A stretch of DNA of 64,000 nucleotides, taken from NCBI RefSeq assembly GCF_963678635.1, contig NC_087064.1, forward strand, positions 55,562,338 through 55,626,337, given 5' to 3'. The notes under the pieces were generated by a model, which saw only the letters and a program-made list of their open reading frames with translations, was not told the DNA's origin and ran no database searches. The DNA is from Symsagittifera roscoffensis. Lineage: Eukaryota; Xenacoelomorpha; Acoela; Convolutidae. A program made the position numbers and the translations under genes. Shown piece after piece: positions 34,837 to 48,012 of the stretch; the stretch's first letter is position 1, and the number at the start of each line of letters is the position of its first letter.

Positions 34837-36480
34837 ATGGATAAAAAAAATACACAACAAAAACCACTCAAACAAAAACTGTATAAAAAAAATCTCTTCA
34901 CTTTAATAGGAAAAAAAAATCTCACTGAAAATGTAAATTTATCAGGCCCACCAAATACTGATTCAAAATGTACAAATAACCATGTTTTTAGCCTTCATGA
35001 CCCACTAGATACAATACCTCTATCAAAAGTAGAAATTGAAAACATTTTTCTCCCAACAAGAGAATAAATAAAACTCGAATTGTTACAAAAACATCAAAAA
35101 CTTGACCCAGTCATTAGACAAATAAAATCTTGGCACAAATATTAAATCAAGCCAATTAAAGCCAATACCACCATCCTAGGAAGCGAAACCCTTCTTAGAT
35201 ATTTCAGAAAATTTAACAACACCTCTATCAACGAAAACACAGATATCCTAGAATACCAAACATCCAATTTCAAAGTACCCTGCGTACATTTAATTATGAT
35301 GCTTATAGCTTTCCATACCTCTCACTCTTTGCACACTAAAGGACACTCAGGAGCAGAAAAAACATACTCAAATTTTATTTAAAATTTCTATTTCTCAAAT
35401 GCACCAATTTGGATAAAAGTATTATGCAACAATTGCATAACATGTCAATTAAACAAACCATATCCAAACCAAAAACAAATTGCAGAAAAACAAGATTTTA
35501 AAGGACAAAGTCTATATTTAAATCACAGAATTTCTTTCGATACAAAAGGACCAAAATCACTATCCACAGAAAGAAACTCATGTATAATGGTCATAGTAGA
35601 CGCATTCACACACTATGTAGCACTTAACCCAGTACATCATTGTAAAGATTATTATGCATATACGACCCTTTATGAACATTGGATAGCAAAAATCGGTTTA
35701 CCCGAAATCCTTGTTACAGACAATGGCACTGAATTTATAAACAACGAAATCATTACTCTATGCCACTTATATAACATTAAACACAAACCACGTACATCTC
35801 ATGCACCCTGGTCTAATGGTTTAGTCGAAGGCATGAACCGTTCACTACAAGAATATCTTATGTGTACCATTAACGGAAATGACACACGATATACTGATTA
35901 GTCAACAGATGTAAAATTATTCCCATTATCTTATAACTCACAATTTTCAACAACCCTAGCGCTATCACCCTATGAAATTGTTTTCAACCAGAAACCGCGG
36001 AAACCAATAAGGTTCACAGCAAATCCTTCACAAAATGCACAAGGCTATTGCCAACTAACAAAAGCTACTCAAAAATACACAAGGCTTTTGGCAACCAACA
36101 AAAGGATCAATATGTTACAATTTACCACTACATACCCATGACGAAGATCATTTTCATCGTCCACAAGTTTTAAATCAGCTTCCCGAACACATACCGAATA
36201 GATTTTAAACAGAAATAAAAAACAGAACGAAATTTACCAGAAAACAACAAAAAAACTGTTACAAAGACAAAACATAAATTCCCAAATAAACTCTCGATTT
36301 GCCCCAGCTACAAATTTAAAAATCGGAACGTATGTTTTAATTCCATACTTCACAACGCAAATAGGAATCTCTGGAAAATTACAACCATTCTAGAAACGAC
36401 CGTATTAAATAATTGATAAACCCACGGATGTAACATACAATCTTACAGACTTAAACAAAAAAATAAATTGTTCAAAATCG
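34837..36480 (+). pseudogene. pol: Integrase with upstream linker, copy D
   Basis: One frame carries the linker (34,837-35,067) and then integrase. The H2C2 zinc domain is visible (HTSHSLHTKGHSG followed by LCNNCITCQ, 35,313-35,454). The core has FDTKGP, LVTDNGTEF and GLVEGMNRSLQ, and the second Asp and the Glu are separated by 35 residues (DD35E). Stops at about 35,065, 35,143, 35,382 and 35,899 inactivate it. After the core, a 40-bp local tandem duplication (about 36,036-36,106) precedes a decayed C-terminal domain that can be followed to about 36,480. The enzyme would insert the cDNA into the host genome. Confidence 0.85.
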
Positions 36481-37400
36481 AAGCAATCTTATACCCTACT
36501 ACCCAAAAGAGTACGCAATTCGAGAACTTACTCAATTATACTCTTTTACAGGTCTTAAAGTCATTCCAAACACTTCCGAGCAAAACCAAAATCAAAACAC
36601 TGATACACAAGTCTAACAAAAACAATCAATTAAAAAGGCAAAAGAGCCTTCCGAACAAACATCAAAAAACGTAGACAACAAAAAGCAAGCTGAAAAAGAA
36701 AGAAAAAATCAGAAACAAGAAGAAAAAATTATACCACAAGATCAAAACCAAAAATCTCTACATAGACAATCAACACGATTTCGAAATCAGCCACGAAAAG
36801 ACTACAAAACATTCATCGCACAATCTAAAATATTAAAGAAAGTTGAAATTCAAAAATCACTTTAAATTTATTCATAATATCACCTCTTAAAGATGTTTTC
36901 ATGAACCGAACGTTTTTCTCAAAATTAATGCTGAAAAGCGTTTGAACAAGCTACTTCAAATTCAGCCAATTAGAAGCTTTTCCCAATCATCACCTCATTT
37001 TAACACGACTTCATTAGCCGACAAACAACCACCCTCAAGCTCATCTCTAACTATAACTCAAAGACCTCCAGGTCAAAAATAAGCAAACCACTAAACATTG
37101 ACACCTGATATATACAAAGTTTCAAAGTAACAACCCTCCCCTATCAAGCAACACAAAGATCAACAATTTTGTACCATTTTAGACCTCAAAAATACCCCAG
37201 GCAAAAATATTAAATTAGCTTAAAGAACAAAAAAGACATAATAACTCAGCTAAAGAACGATTATCTCTCAGATACAACCCAGTCATCCGACAAATAACAA
37301 CAAAACCAAGAAGACACTCAGGAGCCCTCCAAATTTTCCCCTCTCAAAAAATGCCGAAACCCAACCCACTTGTCAAAAAAACAATAAATAATCCGACCAC
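36481..37400 (+). other. Pol C-terminal tail and spacer, no intact ORF
   Basis: The first ~370 bp encode Lys/Gln-rich peptides in shifting frames, consistent with a basic Pol tail. From about 36,860 to 37,400 I see only AT-rich sequence with many stops and no motif. Confidence 0.35.
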
Positions 37401-37402
37401 AC

Positions 37403-38665
37403 TTGAAATTAGCCTCAAAAAGCAAAAAAAAGTTGACGAAGAAATCACTTCTGCAACTGCTATTTTCTAAAACAGTTCATAGAATCCACAACATAATTTC
37501 CAAACTTTTTTCAATAATTTCCAACTTTTTCAAATCTTTTATAAACTTCATATTCAATATTTTCGAATTATTCATCCTCACCCTGATAGTTTCTTGCATT
37601 TTTTCATCATTTTTTTCCCTAGTCTAAACCTACAAAAACCTCTCCGGAATCCTTGACCACCTCTTCAGGTACAATACTTCAAATAACCATATCAATGTTC
37701 AAAGATCTATTTAGTAAAACAGATGTTTTCCTCCTTTTTAAAATGTTTCTCACATTTTTAACATTCCTAATAATGACAATATGTGAATCTAAAAAAAGTC
37801 TACCGTAACCTTCGCATTAGTAACAACACTTTTAATCCTTTTTATTGGAGAATATTATAGTAAACACAAAATTTCTTCTTAATAAATTTTTTCAAAACAC
37901 TTTTCCAAAAATACTAATCAACATCCCCCACATCAGTCCCCAGCAACAACGTCCCAAGAACCTCCAACAACACAGGCAAAAACACTAACGAATGATCCTC
38001 GATCATCAACACGCATCTCTTTTCAAGACAATCCCTTTACATTCGAAGAAAGACACGCACGATTGTCCGAACCATTATAACCAGTAACTCGCCAAGTACC
38101 TTTAAGCGATCCACAATACGAATCAGTATATAATATAAACCCTCCTCTCCAACAAGACATTAATCGAGCAGGACATCAAAGTCAAAGCCAAAACACACTA
38201 GAAATAAATCGACAAATAATTCATCCAAGACGAAATAGAAATTACAAAAACCCCAGAATTCAACTCAACATACCTCACTCACCAACAACAAATCTGGTAA
38301 ATTTTTCTAGCAGTACAATTCAAAGTACCCCACAGACTCCATCACAACAAAACGCATCAAACATCCAATCGGATTATTTAGGTTCTCCTCCTACATCTGA
38401 ACAAATCAGGAAAAACCCTTTGAAACCCCCACCCACTACAGAAACACTCCCTTATTGGGTTACACATGTTTTCGCCCAAGGCGAACCAAATTTAGTAATT
38501 GATCCAATAGACGTTTCATCTAACACATCTTTGTCACTACCTGAAATTCTTTCACTCCCTTCAACCCCTTCTTTAACTCCAATTTTACCAATCCCTTTCC
38601 CTTCAAATTTTCCTACAAATCTCGACGCCAGATATAGAAAAAATTCAATAAATAACATATAACTA
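37403..38665 (+). pseudogene. Accessory region between pol and env: hydrophobic segments and a Pro/Ser/Gln-rich ORF
   Basis: A 74-codon frame (37,403-37,627) starts basic and ends in a hydrophobic segment (FIFNIFELFILTLIVSCIF). Two further hydrophobic stretches follow near 37,720-37,790 and 37,805-37,865. From about 37,910 to 38,662 a single frame with one TAA near 38,077 encodes Pro/Ser/Thr/Gln/Asn-rich protein (PTTNLVNFSSSTIQSTP, then SLPSTPSLTPILPIPFPS). The pieces may be remnants of one membrane-anchored, low-complexity protein, or of a signal/leader part of the glycoprotein. No family is recognised. Copy A is cut before this region, so there is no second copy to compare. Confidence 0.35.
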
Positions 38666-38709
38666 CAATTAGATTGGAAGGAAAACTTTCGTAGCACCCC
38701 CTCCATAGT

Positions 38710-41624
38710 TTGAACAACATCACGAAAGTCACAGACTACACAACTGGGCAAAAAAAGATTAGAATAGATATTCAAAGAAAAGATATTCAAGACCACAATA
38801 TACAAATACTTAGACAAGACAACTTAACATTAAAATTCGAAATCACAGTAAAACTAATTAATATAGTTCACCATCCTATAGTTCTAGCATCTCCAAATAT
38901 AACAGCTCAATCTTTACCTCCCCGTTTATAACCACAGAACTAATCTACAAATAGGATAGATACACAAAAAAGACAAAGGATATATCACATTTAATAACCC
39001 ATATTCAGGACTATCATACAGATGTATATTTTAAAGATAATAAATTTTCAAACTTTTGTTTTTTTTTCAATTTTTCAAAACCTGATCTCAACAATCCTTT
39101 ACCCCGAACCGGACCCCAGGATTTACTAGTCACACATTATGACTATGGTGAAAATGAACAAAAAACTTGACACAAATATGCAATAAACCAAGTCACTCAA
39201 TGTGAATCCGAACCACAATCAATCGAAACAACAAATGTAATAGCAACGCTTTACTCAAAAGCCAGAGCTACAACACTAAAAGGATATAAATTCAAGCAAC
39301 ATTTTCTCAAAAGAAAGTACACAGTTCACAAGTTTCCAACGGAAAAGAACAGACTAGACCATAAATCTTTCCAAAGTATCATCGAAAGACTATTGCACCT
39401 CAGCGCTAAAGATTGCAAGAATGAACTTAAAAGACTAAAGATTACATCAAACAAAGGCACAAACAGAAAACTAGTACATTTTCAAGTTTTTTCCAGATTC
39501 AGCACATCAAGCCCAACTTGAAAGATACCAATTTCATATCAGACTAGACACCAAATACCCCTTTGACGGAGCACATGGAAGAATAACGCATAATCTCCAT
39601 GAAAAAATTGGATACCACACATTGGAATAAACAATCTCTCAAGTTGTAAAGCAGATACAAAAAATAAAAGATAACAAGAATTAATGTTTTTTCATTGGAA
39701 AAATATTTGAAAAAGTACAATTAGCACGTGATTTGAACGTTGACATAATCATTTATCAAAGAATCAGACTCCCTTGTAAAAACGACTGAGGATATTGCGA
39801 TCCTACTACGCGCACACAAGCAACAATCGTTTGGTCCCCTAAAGAGACACTTGTACAACATTTCAAGTAGCAAAAATACACGCTAGAATGATAAAACTTC
39901 ATCAAAAAAATTTTATTGAATCAATTACGTTTAAAGATGTAAGCCGTGATCAACTCAGACAATTAATTTTAAATTTAGAAACATTAAAAAGATAGAAAAT
40001 AATATGACACGTTTCCAAGTATACCCAGAAACGGAACTAGCATTTAAAAACACCAAACCACTTTACAAAACACAATATTCAGAAATTCTTGTCAAATACG
40101 AAGACAGTTTCGACATGAATACAGGAAAAATAATAATACACCAAATGGCTACATCTCACTCAAACACAGACGAAAACTCATTGGTTCCAGTAAAATTTCA
40201 CAAGAATACAGGGAGAATCGGTGGAAAATTGAGACCACAAGATACAGATAGTACACACTTACAGGAACTATCACTTATGAACAACACTCATTATGGCGCA
40301 ATCCCACTATTGCATACACTTAGACATGATATTAGATTAAACAATAAGCAGAACTTTTCAAGAAATGCCTTTGACAGAACTTGAAACACTTCATCAATTA
40401 TGCGAACTTGAACGTACACAAATTTTGAATCATCTGCAAGAGCAGTACTAAAAATCCCTTATGCAGGATATTTTTTGTCAGGAAACAGATCAAATTTTAT
40501 TGACTACGAAGGAAATATATTATGGTATTACACCTGTACCAAAAAAAGTATCACCTTTATATGTATTCGAAGACAAAAAATGCTATAAGGGAATTCCAAT
40601 ATTCTACAAAAACAAAGTACATTTTGTTGATACACTCTCCCGCAGAACCTATTTTTGGGATACAGCAGTCCCATGTGGATCAGAAAACAGCCACAAGGTA
40701 GTACAATTAAACCCTGACGAAGATAAATACTATCTTCTCACACTATACCCTACACTTGCCACCACTCAAAAAATTTTCACCAGAAAGCATTAGAGCTGTT
40801 GCCCGAAATCCCAATATTGATTTTCAATCAATCAGCATATACTCTAAATCAGACATTCAACATCACATTCGAACACAACACTTTCCAGAATTATTTGCAA
40901 AAATGGACACAATCCAACGACAATCCATAGATTAAAACCTACGCAAACTTGCAGAAACAGCAGGCTCTTCAGATATATAGCGGATCTTTTAAAGACAAAA
41001 AAAGATTACAATTACTTAAATGGCGAAACATACAGTCCACAAGATATATCACCAATAATAGTTTTGTAAATTTGAAAAACGAACTTCTTGCCTTTCTAGG
41101 ATGGCCCTACTACATCTTAGAAAAATTGACTATATTATAAGCAATGTTTATTTTTCTTGGATTTGTTTTCTCTCTCTTATATTGAATCTGCAAAAGATGC
41201 GCAAAACATACACAAGTAAATAAACAAGCAAGCGTAGCACGCATACTTTTCGCACGATTTTTTGAAATGTGTTCAACATCAATCAATAAAAATATTTTCA
41301 GACGCTCGAATAAAAGAATACAATACAAAATTATCAACAACACCAAACGCATATGATGAATCACGAAACGACACAAATACAACGCCCACAGCAACACAAT
41401 TACAAAACCTCAACCATAACCATTCCTTATCATTAGTACCACGAAATTTTAGAAATATTGCCCTATCAGAGCTCATAACTTCAAGATCAAATTATCCACA
41501 AAGCCCAATCCAACATTTAATAATACAACAACCAAATCCAGACGACACATAAGAAAAAATTATAGAACAACCACATATCGCTAAATTTCGTTCTCAGTAC
41601 ACCCATCTTTTTAGCCCACGATGA
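38710..41624 (+). pseudogene. Envelope-like glycoprotein, copy D
   Basis: It is homologous to 3-2333 along its length and adds the N-terminal part missing there. Frames are open at 38,710-38,931, 40,004-40,384 and 40,461-40,793, with many frameshifts between. The CDPTTRTQATIVW segment (about 39,800), the KKVSPLYVFEDKKCY segment and the membrane anchor (LGWPYYILEKL, about 41,098) are all found. The stop TGA (41,622-41,624) overlaps the next ATG exactly as in copy A. Confidence 0.65.
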
Positions 41625-43413
41625 GCCGCCAAATCGGATCCCTCCATCGATCAATTTCCCACCCAGCCAACCTTCAGAACAACCTCCCCATCATCCCATT
41701 TTTTGCTTTCCCCCCACCTCAGTCACCTCATCCTAACTTTTCAACAGCATGGAATCAGATACTACTTCCAACACAACAGTATATAACACCATCTCCCAAT
41801 TCAACAACTCCGATATTGAAACACCCGACAAATTTGCGAATTCCGAACCCAGCCCATCGACATTTTCCCGACCTCCCTTTCAACCTCTCCATTCCGAAAG
41901 TCAAAATTGAACCTCTTCCCCTTCTTCTCCCATTTCACATGTCACACCCACATATTCCCCTCTAACTAGTGAATCATCAGATAACAACGACCAAGATCAC
42001 ACACAAATTTCATATGAACTAGTTAATTTCATAACACTACAACAACAAATGCAACACCCTCAGACACTAACTATTCACCAGCTTTCACGATCCCTAACAT
42101 CACCTAACCCATCAACTCCAACCCCCTCTTCAACTTATAAACCCTCCGAAAACCCCACTTCTCCATCAACATCATCCTCTAGGACCGACCGCGCATACCG
42201 AACATTCAAAATAAAAATCCCAAATACCCCATTCCCATTTAACCCAGGAACATCCACCACATAAATAAATCATTCACTTCACACTAACACGAAATAATCC
42301 CTACAAATATGCCTACCGTTTTCCCCACTAAATGCAAAGTACCATTCCGACCCCAGCGATGAAAAACCCAATTATTTCAACAAGCATGTCTTATATCCCA
42401 CACTCTCATGGACATCTTATTACCACTTTACTAATCCATTAATATTACCACTATATAACAACCCTCATAATAATGAAGTAAGCAGCACCCTATTCTACCT
42501 CCTAACAACAGCACTAACCCCACACCAATTCACGCAAATAGTATACAGAGAATCACTAACAAAATTCACTGCACCAAAAGCAAATAATTACCCTATCGAT
42601 TATTACGATCACAATATCATCCGACCAAACGAAGACATTTGTCTACTTGGTGATCCATACACTAATCCTCAATTAACCGAAAAGTTTTTCATTAAAACCT
42701 CATACACCTTCACCCTCAACATCTTAAATAAAAAATATGACAAAGTCATCTCTGCAGCACTACGCAATACAACTGATTATGAATCATACTTTAACATATT
42801 CAACCATTTTTCACTAACTTCTCAATTCCTCACAACCAAAAAACGTGATTTGCACTGTTCACACGAAGTCATGCTACGAACTAAACAAGCACATACTTAC
42901 ACTTATTATCAATTTATTCAAAGTCATTGCACTGACAAAAAACCATCACGACAACCTCGCCATAGATTTCAATACATCAAACCAAAATACACATCACCGT
43001 TTTTTCTTAAGTTCACCTATTGTATTAAAGACACTAACCTACAAGGCATCCTCCAAATTTATGACCCCATCACCCAGATTTATATTGTGTGCCGACTAAA
43101 CAAACTCATAAACGTAGACGAATCACGCCCACTAATTGTCCCTCATGCATTCCTTCAGCCCGTCGAAGTTCCCGTCCTAGAATTCATATATAACACTCGC
43201 TACAATCACAAATTATATAATCTAATACAAAACACACCGTATGAACAATCACCTCACACTGAAGAACGTAACATCATTGAAGCACTTGAATTGCTTTGGC
43301 CGCTTTTGGAAACTAAACACATCATCCGTTTGTTAGCTAAACCACTAACCTCATCTGATATCATCCACGATGTTTTTCCCATGGCGTCTTCACTGACAAT
43401 TATGGTAATATGA
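41621..43413 (+). pseudogene. Post-env ORF, copy D
   Basis: It starts MSRQIGSLHRS at 41,621 and is open to 41,965. After a frameshift the rest lies in one frame (42,049-43,413) broken by two stops (near 42,264 and 42,298); the last 187 codons (42,850-43,413) are open. Low-complexity Pro/Ser/Thr sequence comes first and the Tyr/His-rich domain second, as in copy A. The two copies differ at many sites yet keep length and key residues, which implies past selection on the protein. Confidence 0.65.
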
Positions 43414-44274
43414 ATTCAATATTTAACTAATAAATTCAAACAACACTAACCATTAATATGCAACGTTTTATCTTTTTTCTTTATAGGCACAGTCATCAAT
43501 CATCTACAAATAAAAAAGCAAAATAGAAAAAGAAGATCTTTTTCAAAATCATTATTTTTTATTAACCTATCCAATATTTGAAGTAAAAAAATTATCCCGT
43601 ACAAAGCAGTAACTTTATTTATTAATTGTTTTCCCCAAAGCAAGAAATATTCATGAATAGAAAATAACTTCATAATTTTAACCCCCAAAATCAAGCAGTA
43701 AATTTCATAATTTCCAAGTAGTAAACTAATACAAATTGTTCGTAAATTGCAGATAGCAGTACTAACCTTCTTACAGACGCTTCTTTGTATACTCTCGCCC
43801 ACAAATTCTATCCGAATTCGCACTGCTCGCTCACAAAGAATTGTTTAGAATAATGAATTTGAGTTTCAACTTTCACTGATAACAACTTTAACAAATTTCA
43901 CACGTTTCAAATTTTCCCTTAACCCGGTTGAAAAAGAATTATCTAATAATCCAAACTAACCAACGCAAGCTTTTTTAACACCATAAACCACAACCTAATA
44001 GCATGATTAAGAAAAGAAAACCCACGGTACCCAAACTGGAATAACACCAGCTTAGAACCGGATAAACTTTTCTTTTAAAGACTACTTTTAAGTCTGAACA
44101 CAAAAGAACAAAACACCAAAAAGTCGAAAGCCAAAACCAAAACAAACACTTTGATTTTTGAAGAAAGGACAAAACTGAGACAACAAAAGAAAACAGTAGT
44201 AATAAAAAATGGCATGAAAGTTTGAACTATTACAGGACCCTCCAAAAAGAGAGCACGAAATTATACCCTCACTT

Positions 44275-44343
44275 CTGGCCTAACCCACCAGAAGAAGACG
44301 TCCTGAGCATGCTCTATAGCCGGCCTCACCCACCGTGCTACAT
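44275..44343 (-). repeat. tRNA-like A-box segment, copy D
   Basis: TAGCACGGTGGG on the minus strand (44,340-44,329) resembles a Pol III A box. It has the same context as at 5,052 and 60,733, and no clear B box. Confidence 0.25.
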
Positions 44344-45136
44344 CCAAGCTTTGTGACACCCACGACACTATTTTTCAGGAGAGTTACTCAAGTGTGAGTA
44401 GCTCCTAAAAATAACCGATGTAAATAATAACGCTTTTGCGATAAAAATTAGTATAAAGATCATAACTAAAAAATAGGATTAACAAAGATTTGTATTTGTA
44501 AATGATATAGTGCAGTATATAAATTACAAACAGCCCAAAGACGAGCATCAAGGAATTTGACAACCAAATCACACTCCAACTACGGAATGGCAAAACCCAC
44601 CTGACATGCTGCCTACAGTCACTACACTCAATGGATTTAGAGTACGATTTGGCATCGCAAAAAGGAATATCCATCGCAACAGAACAATGGCCGTCTCGAT
44701 GTTCAAATATACGTACAGAACCAAGTCACCAGATATTGCATCGGAGCTCAAACTTCACGCCACTCCTAAATGAGACCGAAAAACAGTTCTCTACAAAACA
44801 AGAACAAACGATCATAACAAACCAATTTGGAATCAGATTGACTTCCAGAAACAACAGCAACAGATGGCGGCAACAGTTGTTGTCGAATGACAAACTGATA
44901 TCGACAATTCCATATTCCTGGAGCACACGGATAAGACATCCTTCTCCATGGACAAAACAGAAATGATGCTCGCGACATACAAACGAATTCATCCATCCTC
45001 TATCGCAGATGAATATAAGAGAACAAAAACTAAACTAGTATTTATAATTGCTTATTATTATGATGTTTTATCTCTATAAACTATTAAATACTAACCAATC
45101 ATATTCCGTTAAACTAACAACCTATTTATTTGTAAA

Positions 45137-45164
45137 GTGTTGAAACTACTTGCTGTTTCAACAC
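45137..45164 (+). other. Covarying stem-loop, R1 copy D
   Basis: GTGTTGAAAC and GTTTCAACAC form a perfect 10-bp stem with an 8-nt loop (TACTTGCT). Two pairs differ on both sides from the copy at 5,854. Confidence 0.6.
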
Positions 45165-46015
45165 GAGAGCAATTTGAATTAAACTTAGAATACAGTTGTT
45201 CTCATTCTGGAACTAACTCGCGCAAACCGGTGTACACTAGATCTATTGAGACTAGGATATATAATAGTAAGATTAAGATCGGTATTAGACAACGAATCTG
45301 CACGAATCTATCCAGCCAAAAATACGATAGCGTGACGAGCAGACGGTGTACCTTATCTGAAATTACTCTATGAGTACAGTAACCTATACATAACTCACTT
45401 AATAGAAGTAAAAAATATATTGCGCCCAAATTTAATAAAACGAGAAAAAATACTTTTAGGTGTTCATTTTCTATAAGATCTTTAACAAAGGCGTCTTATT
45501 CTTGTGTATGTTTTTTAAAGGTGTTACATCCATAACAATTACACTGTTTGGTAATGAATCAGTTTCAGTTTAGAAATAAATAAATTTTTTTCTTAGTTAT
45601 TTGTAAAGGCTTATTGTATTTTTTCTAAGTTAATTGTAAAGGGTTAATTGTAAGGTAAATCTAAGGTGGTATCACAAAAGTACACATTTCATAACGTTTT
45701 TTTTCCTAATTTCTTGAAATCTTGAGTACAAAAAACAATTTCAGCTGATATTTATTCCGTTAGACAATTCGACAGTTTTGTTTTTGGAAGTTTTTGATGA
45801 CTATCTGCATTTTGCTACTCTATTTGAATTCGTACTTCATTTGTTTTAATTCTGCTGCAAATCATCTCCAGCTTTGTATATTTTCTGTTCATATTTCGGT
45901 TTTCTCTTCATAAAACTAGATATTTTATGGCTGCTTCAAGTACTATGCAACGTACGCGTTAGAATCAGTCTTCCGATAAAAATCTCATCGCTGTTTGAAG
46001 TACATTTTGTAACTA

Positions 46016-46660
46016 AACAGGGTTGAGGTGTTCGACTTATGTTTCGACCAACTCGACCTAAAATGGCAATGTTTCGACCGGCTTGACCCAAAAAAGCTTC
46101 GACCAAACCCAAAAAAGGCTTCGACCAAACCTTGTGTTTGGCTCTTTCGACTGCAATTTCTCTTCGACTATGTTTCCACTGTACTTTGTGTTCCATCATG
46201 TTTCAACCAAGTTTTCGACTAAGTATCGATCATGTTATCGACTATGTTCAGATCATATTTTCGACTTTGTTTTGATCTTGTTCTCGACTCTGTTTCAGTA
46301 ATGTTTTCGGTTATGTTTCGGGTTTGTGTCCGACATTATGTTCTACTAAGTTTCGGCTTTGTGTTCGAGTATATGTTTTGATTTAGTGTTCGACTGTGCT
46401 GCTTTAAACATGTTTCGACTTTGTATTTGACTTTGTGTGCTACTATCTTTCGAATTAGTGTTCGACTATGTTACGACTTTGTGTTTGAGTGGGTTTCGAC
46501 TATGGGTTCAACTATGTGTTCGATTATGTTTTGCCCATTATTTCGACTATGTTTCGAATTAGTGTTCAACAATAAAGTGCGTTTTTGACCATGGGTTTTG
46601 CGTCGAACAACGTCCATGTGTTCGACCGAGTTCTGTCAAAGCATAAGTCGAACACCTCAA
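46016..46660. repeat. Degenerate TTCGAC-rich tandem array, first copy
   Basis: Dozens of loosely repeated units of about 12-20 bp are built on TTTCGACTATGT and GTGTTCGAC. Frames through it are low-complexity artefacts. It is paralogous to 62,465-63,285, which has about 205 bp more near its start. Confidence 0.75.
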
Positions 46661-46805
46661 CTCGGGAAATAGCTTCCAACCATAATTTTTGTCCATTTTT
46701 GTTTCTTTTTTTGGTGTTTACTTGAGATTGTCTTTTTTGTTACAGATCATGGATAAACAAATGGAGCACTCTTCTACAGGAACTATTTGTATCAGAAGTT
46801 CCCAA

Positions 46806-48012
46806 CCCGAGTCGAGATTTTTCACCTAATTTGAAGCAAGATTTGAGCGGTTTGAGCGGTTTTTTAGACAATTACGCTCAAAATCTTGCTTCAAAATATT
46901 GCGTCAGTTATTCAGAGTTGATCCAAAGAGCATTTATGTGGCTAGAAATTTGTTTTTTTTTTTTTTTTTCAATTCTTTTTTTCAAAAATTGTGAAATTAT
47001 TCTTAAATAACCCTAATCCTAACCTAACCCTAACCCCAACCTACTCCGAGTCATTTTCGGAGAAAAAGAATTGTGTGGCTCCAACCTTCGAGATCTCAGT
47101 TTCACTCGTCGTAAGCTAACAATTTGTGACGATTAAAACTGAGCAAGAAACCTGGTTTTAAAATCTCGTTTTTGATGACCAATGTGTTTTAAATGGAGCA
47201 AAAGCACTTTTAATTACTTTAAATTTGATTAAAAACAATTTAACATTATTCTGAACATCTTGCCTTTTCTGAAAAAATTGTTATCATACAATAATCATAT
47301 ATGCAAATTGTAGGATAACTACTTTTTTAGCTTCAAATTAAACTTTCGTTTTTGATGAGCATTGTCCTTTAAATTGAGCAAAAGCACTCCTAAATAATTT
47401 AAATTTGTTTATTAACAAATTTGAACAATTTCTGAAAATTTTGCCTTTCATGAAAAAATGGTTATCATTCAATTTTTATATATGGAAATTGTATGATAAC
47501 CATTTTTTTTCAAAAAAAAATAAACGTAGTTATGTTTCATAACTAGACTGTTCTTTTTGGTTCAAATAGCCGGAGAAACTAGATTGAATCTTTTTTTGAT
47601 GGTTTTTTGAAATTGTTTGAAAATTGTATGATCAGCATTTTTCCATACATTTGATACAGGCAATTGTATGATAAGCTTTTTCGGTGTGGGGAAATTTAAA
47701 ATAGACATTTTCGGTTTATGGATGTCAACCCGGGGTCACATTACATTTCCAGGCCTTTTTGTTGGTTTTAATCGGTTTTCTTTATGAGACCGCTCAAAAA
47801 CCGCTCAAAAACCGCTCAAATCTTGCTTGAAAAACCGTTCAAAATCACCGCAAGAAATGAGCGGTTTTTTAAGCAAGATTTGAGCGGTTTGAGCGGTTTT
47901 TCTAAAAAAAACGCCCAAACCACCCAAACCGCTCAAACCGCTCAAATCCTGCTGAAAAACCGCTCAAACCTCTCATGTCTTGAGCGGTTTTTGAGCGGCA
48001 TCTCGAACCGGG
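46806..48012. mobile_element. Foldback-type non-autonomous DNA element, 1,207 bp
   Basis: The flanks are AA on each side, and the paralogous site at 63,429-63,430 shows the single AA of an empty site. Ends are CCCGAGTCGAGAT and, inverted, CCCGGTTCGAGAT. Subterminal regions are full of TTTGAGCGG/CCGCTCAAA modules that fold on themselves: for example 46,831-46,849 pairs with 46,875-46,894. The core has a ~180-bp direct duplication (about 47,158-47,520) and no ORF for a transposase, so movement would need a partner element. Confidence 0.75.

Larger units (their letters stand above)
43424..45400. repeat. 3' non-coding block R1, copy D
   Basis: It begins just after the post-env ORF and matches 59,829-61,830 closely and 4,170-6,150 more distantly. 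Plus- and minus-strand frames of 60-110 codons (for example 44,631-44,966) are not kept in copy A and are treated as chance. Confidence 0.6.

Noticed and set aside
44631-44966. Plus-strand ORF in R1, also open at 61,005-61,370
   Set aside because: The two copies are recent duplicates; the older copy A is broken at the same place, so there is no support for coding.
43424-45400. R1 as a proven LTR
   Set aside because: No matching copy was found at the 5' end of B, C or D, and TG...CA ends are not seen; kept as a candidate only.
46083-46301. Open frames in the TTCGAC array (also 46,028-46,222, 62,742-62,942 and 63,044-63,295)
   Set aside because: Low-complexity repeat read-through (FDYVF-like repeats), not proteins.
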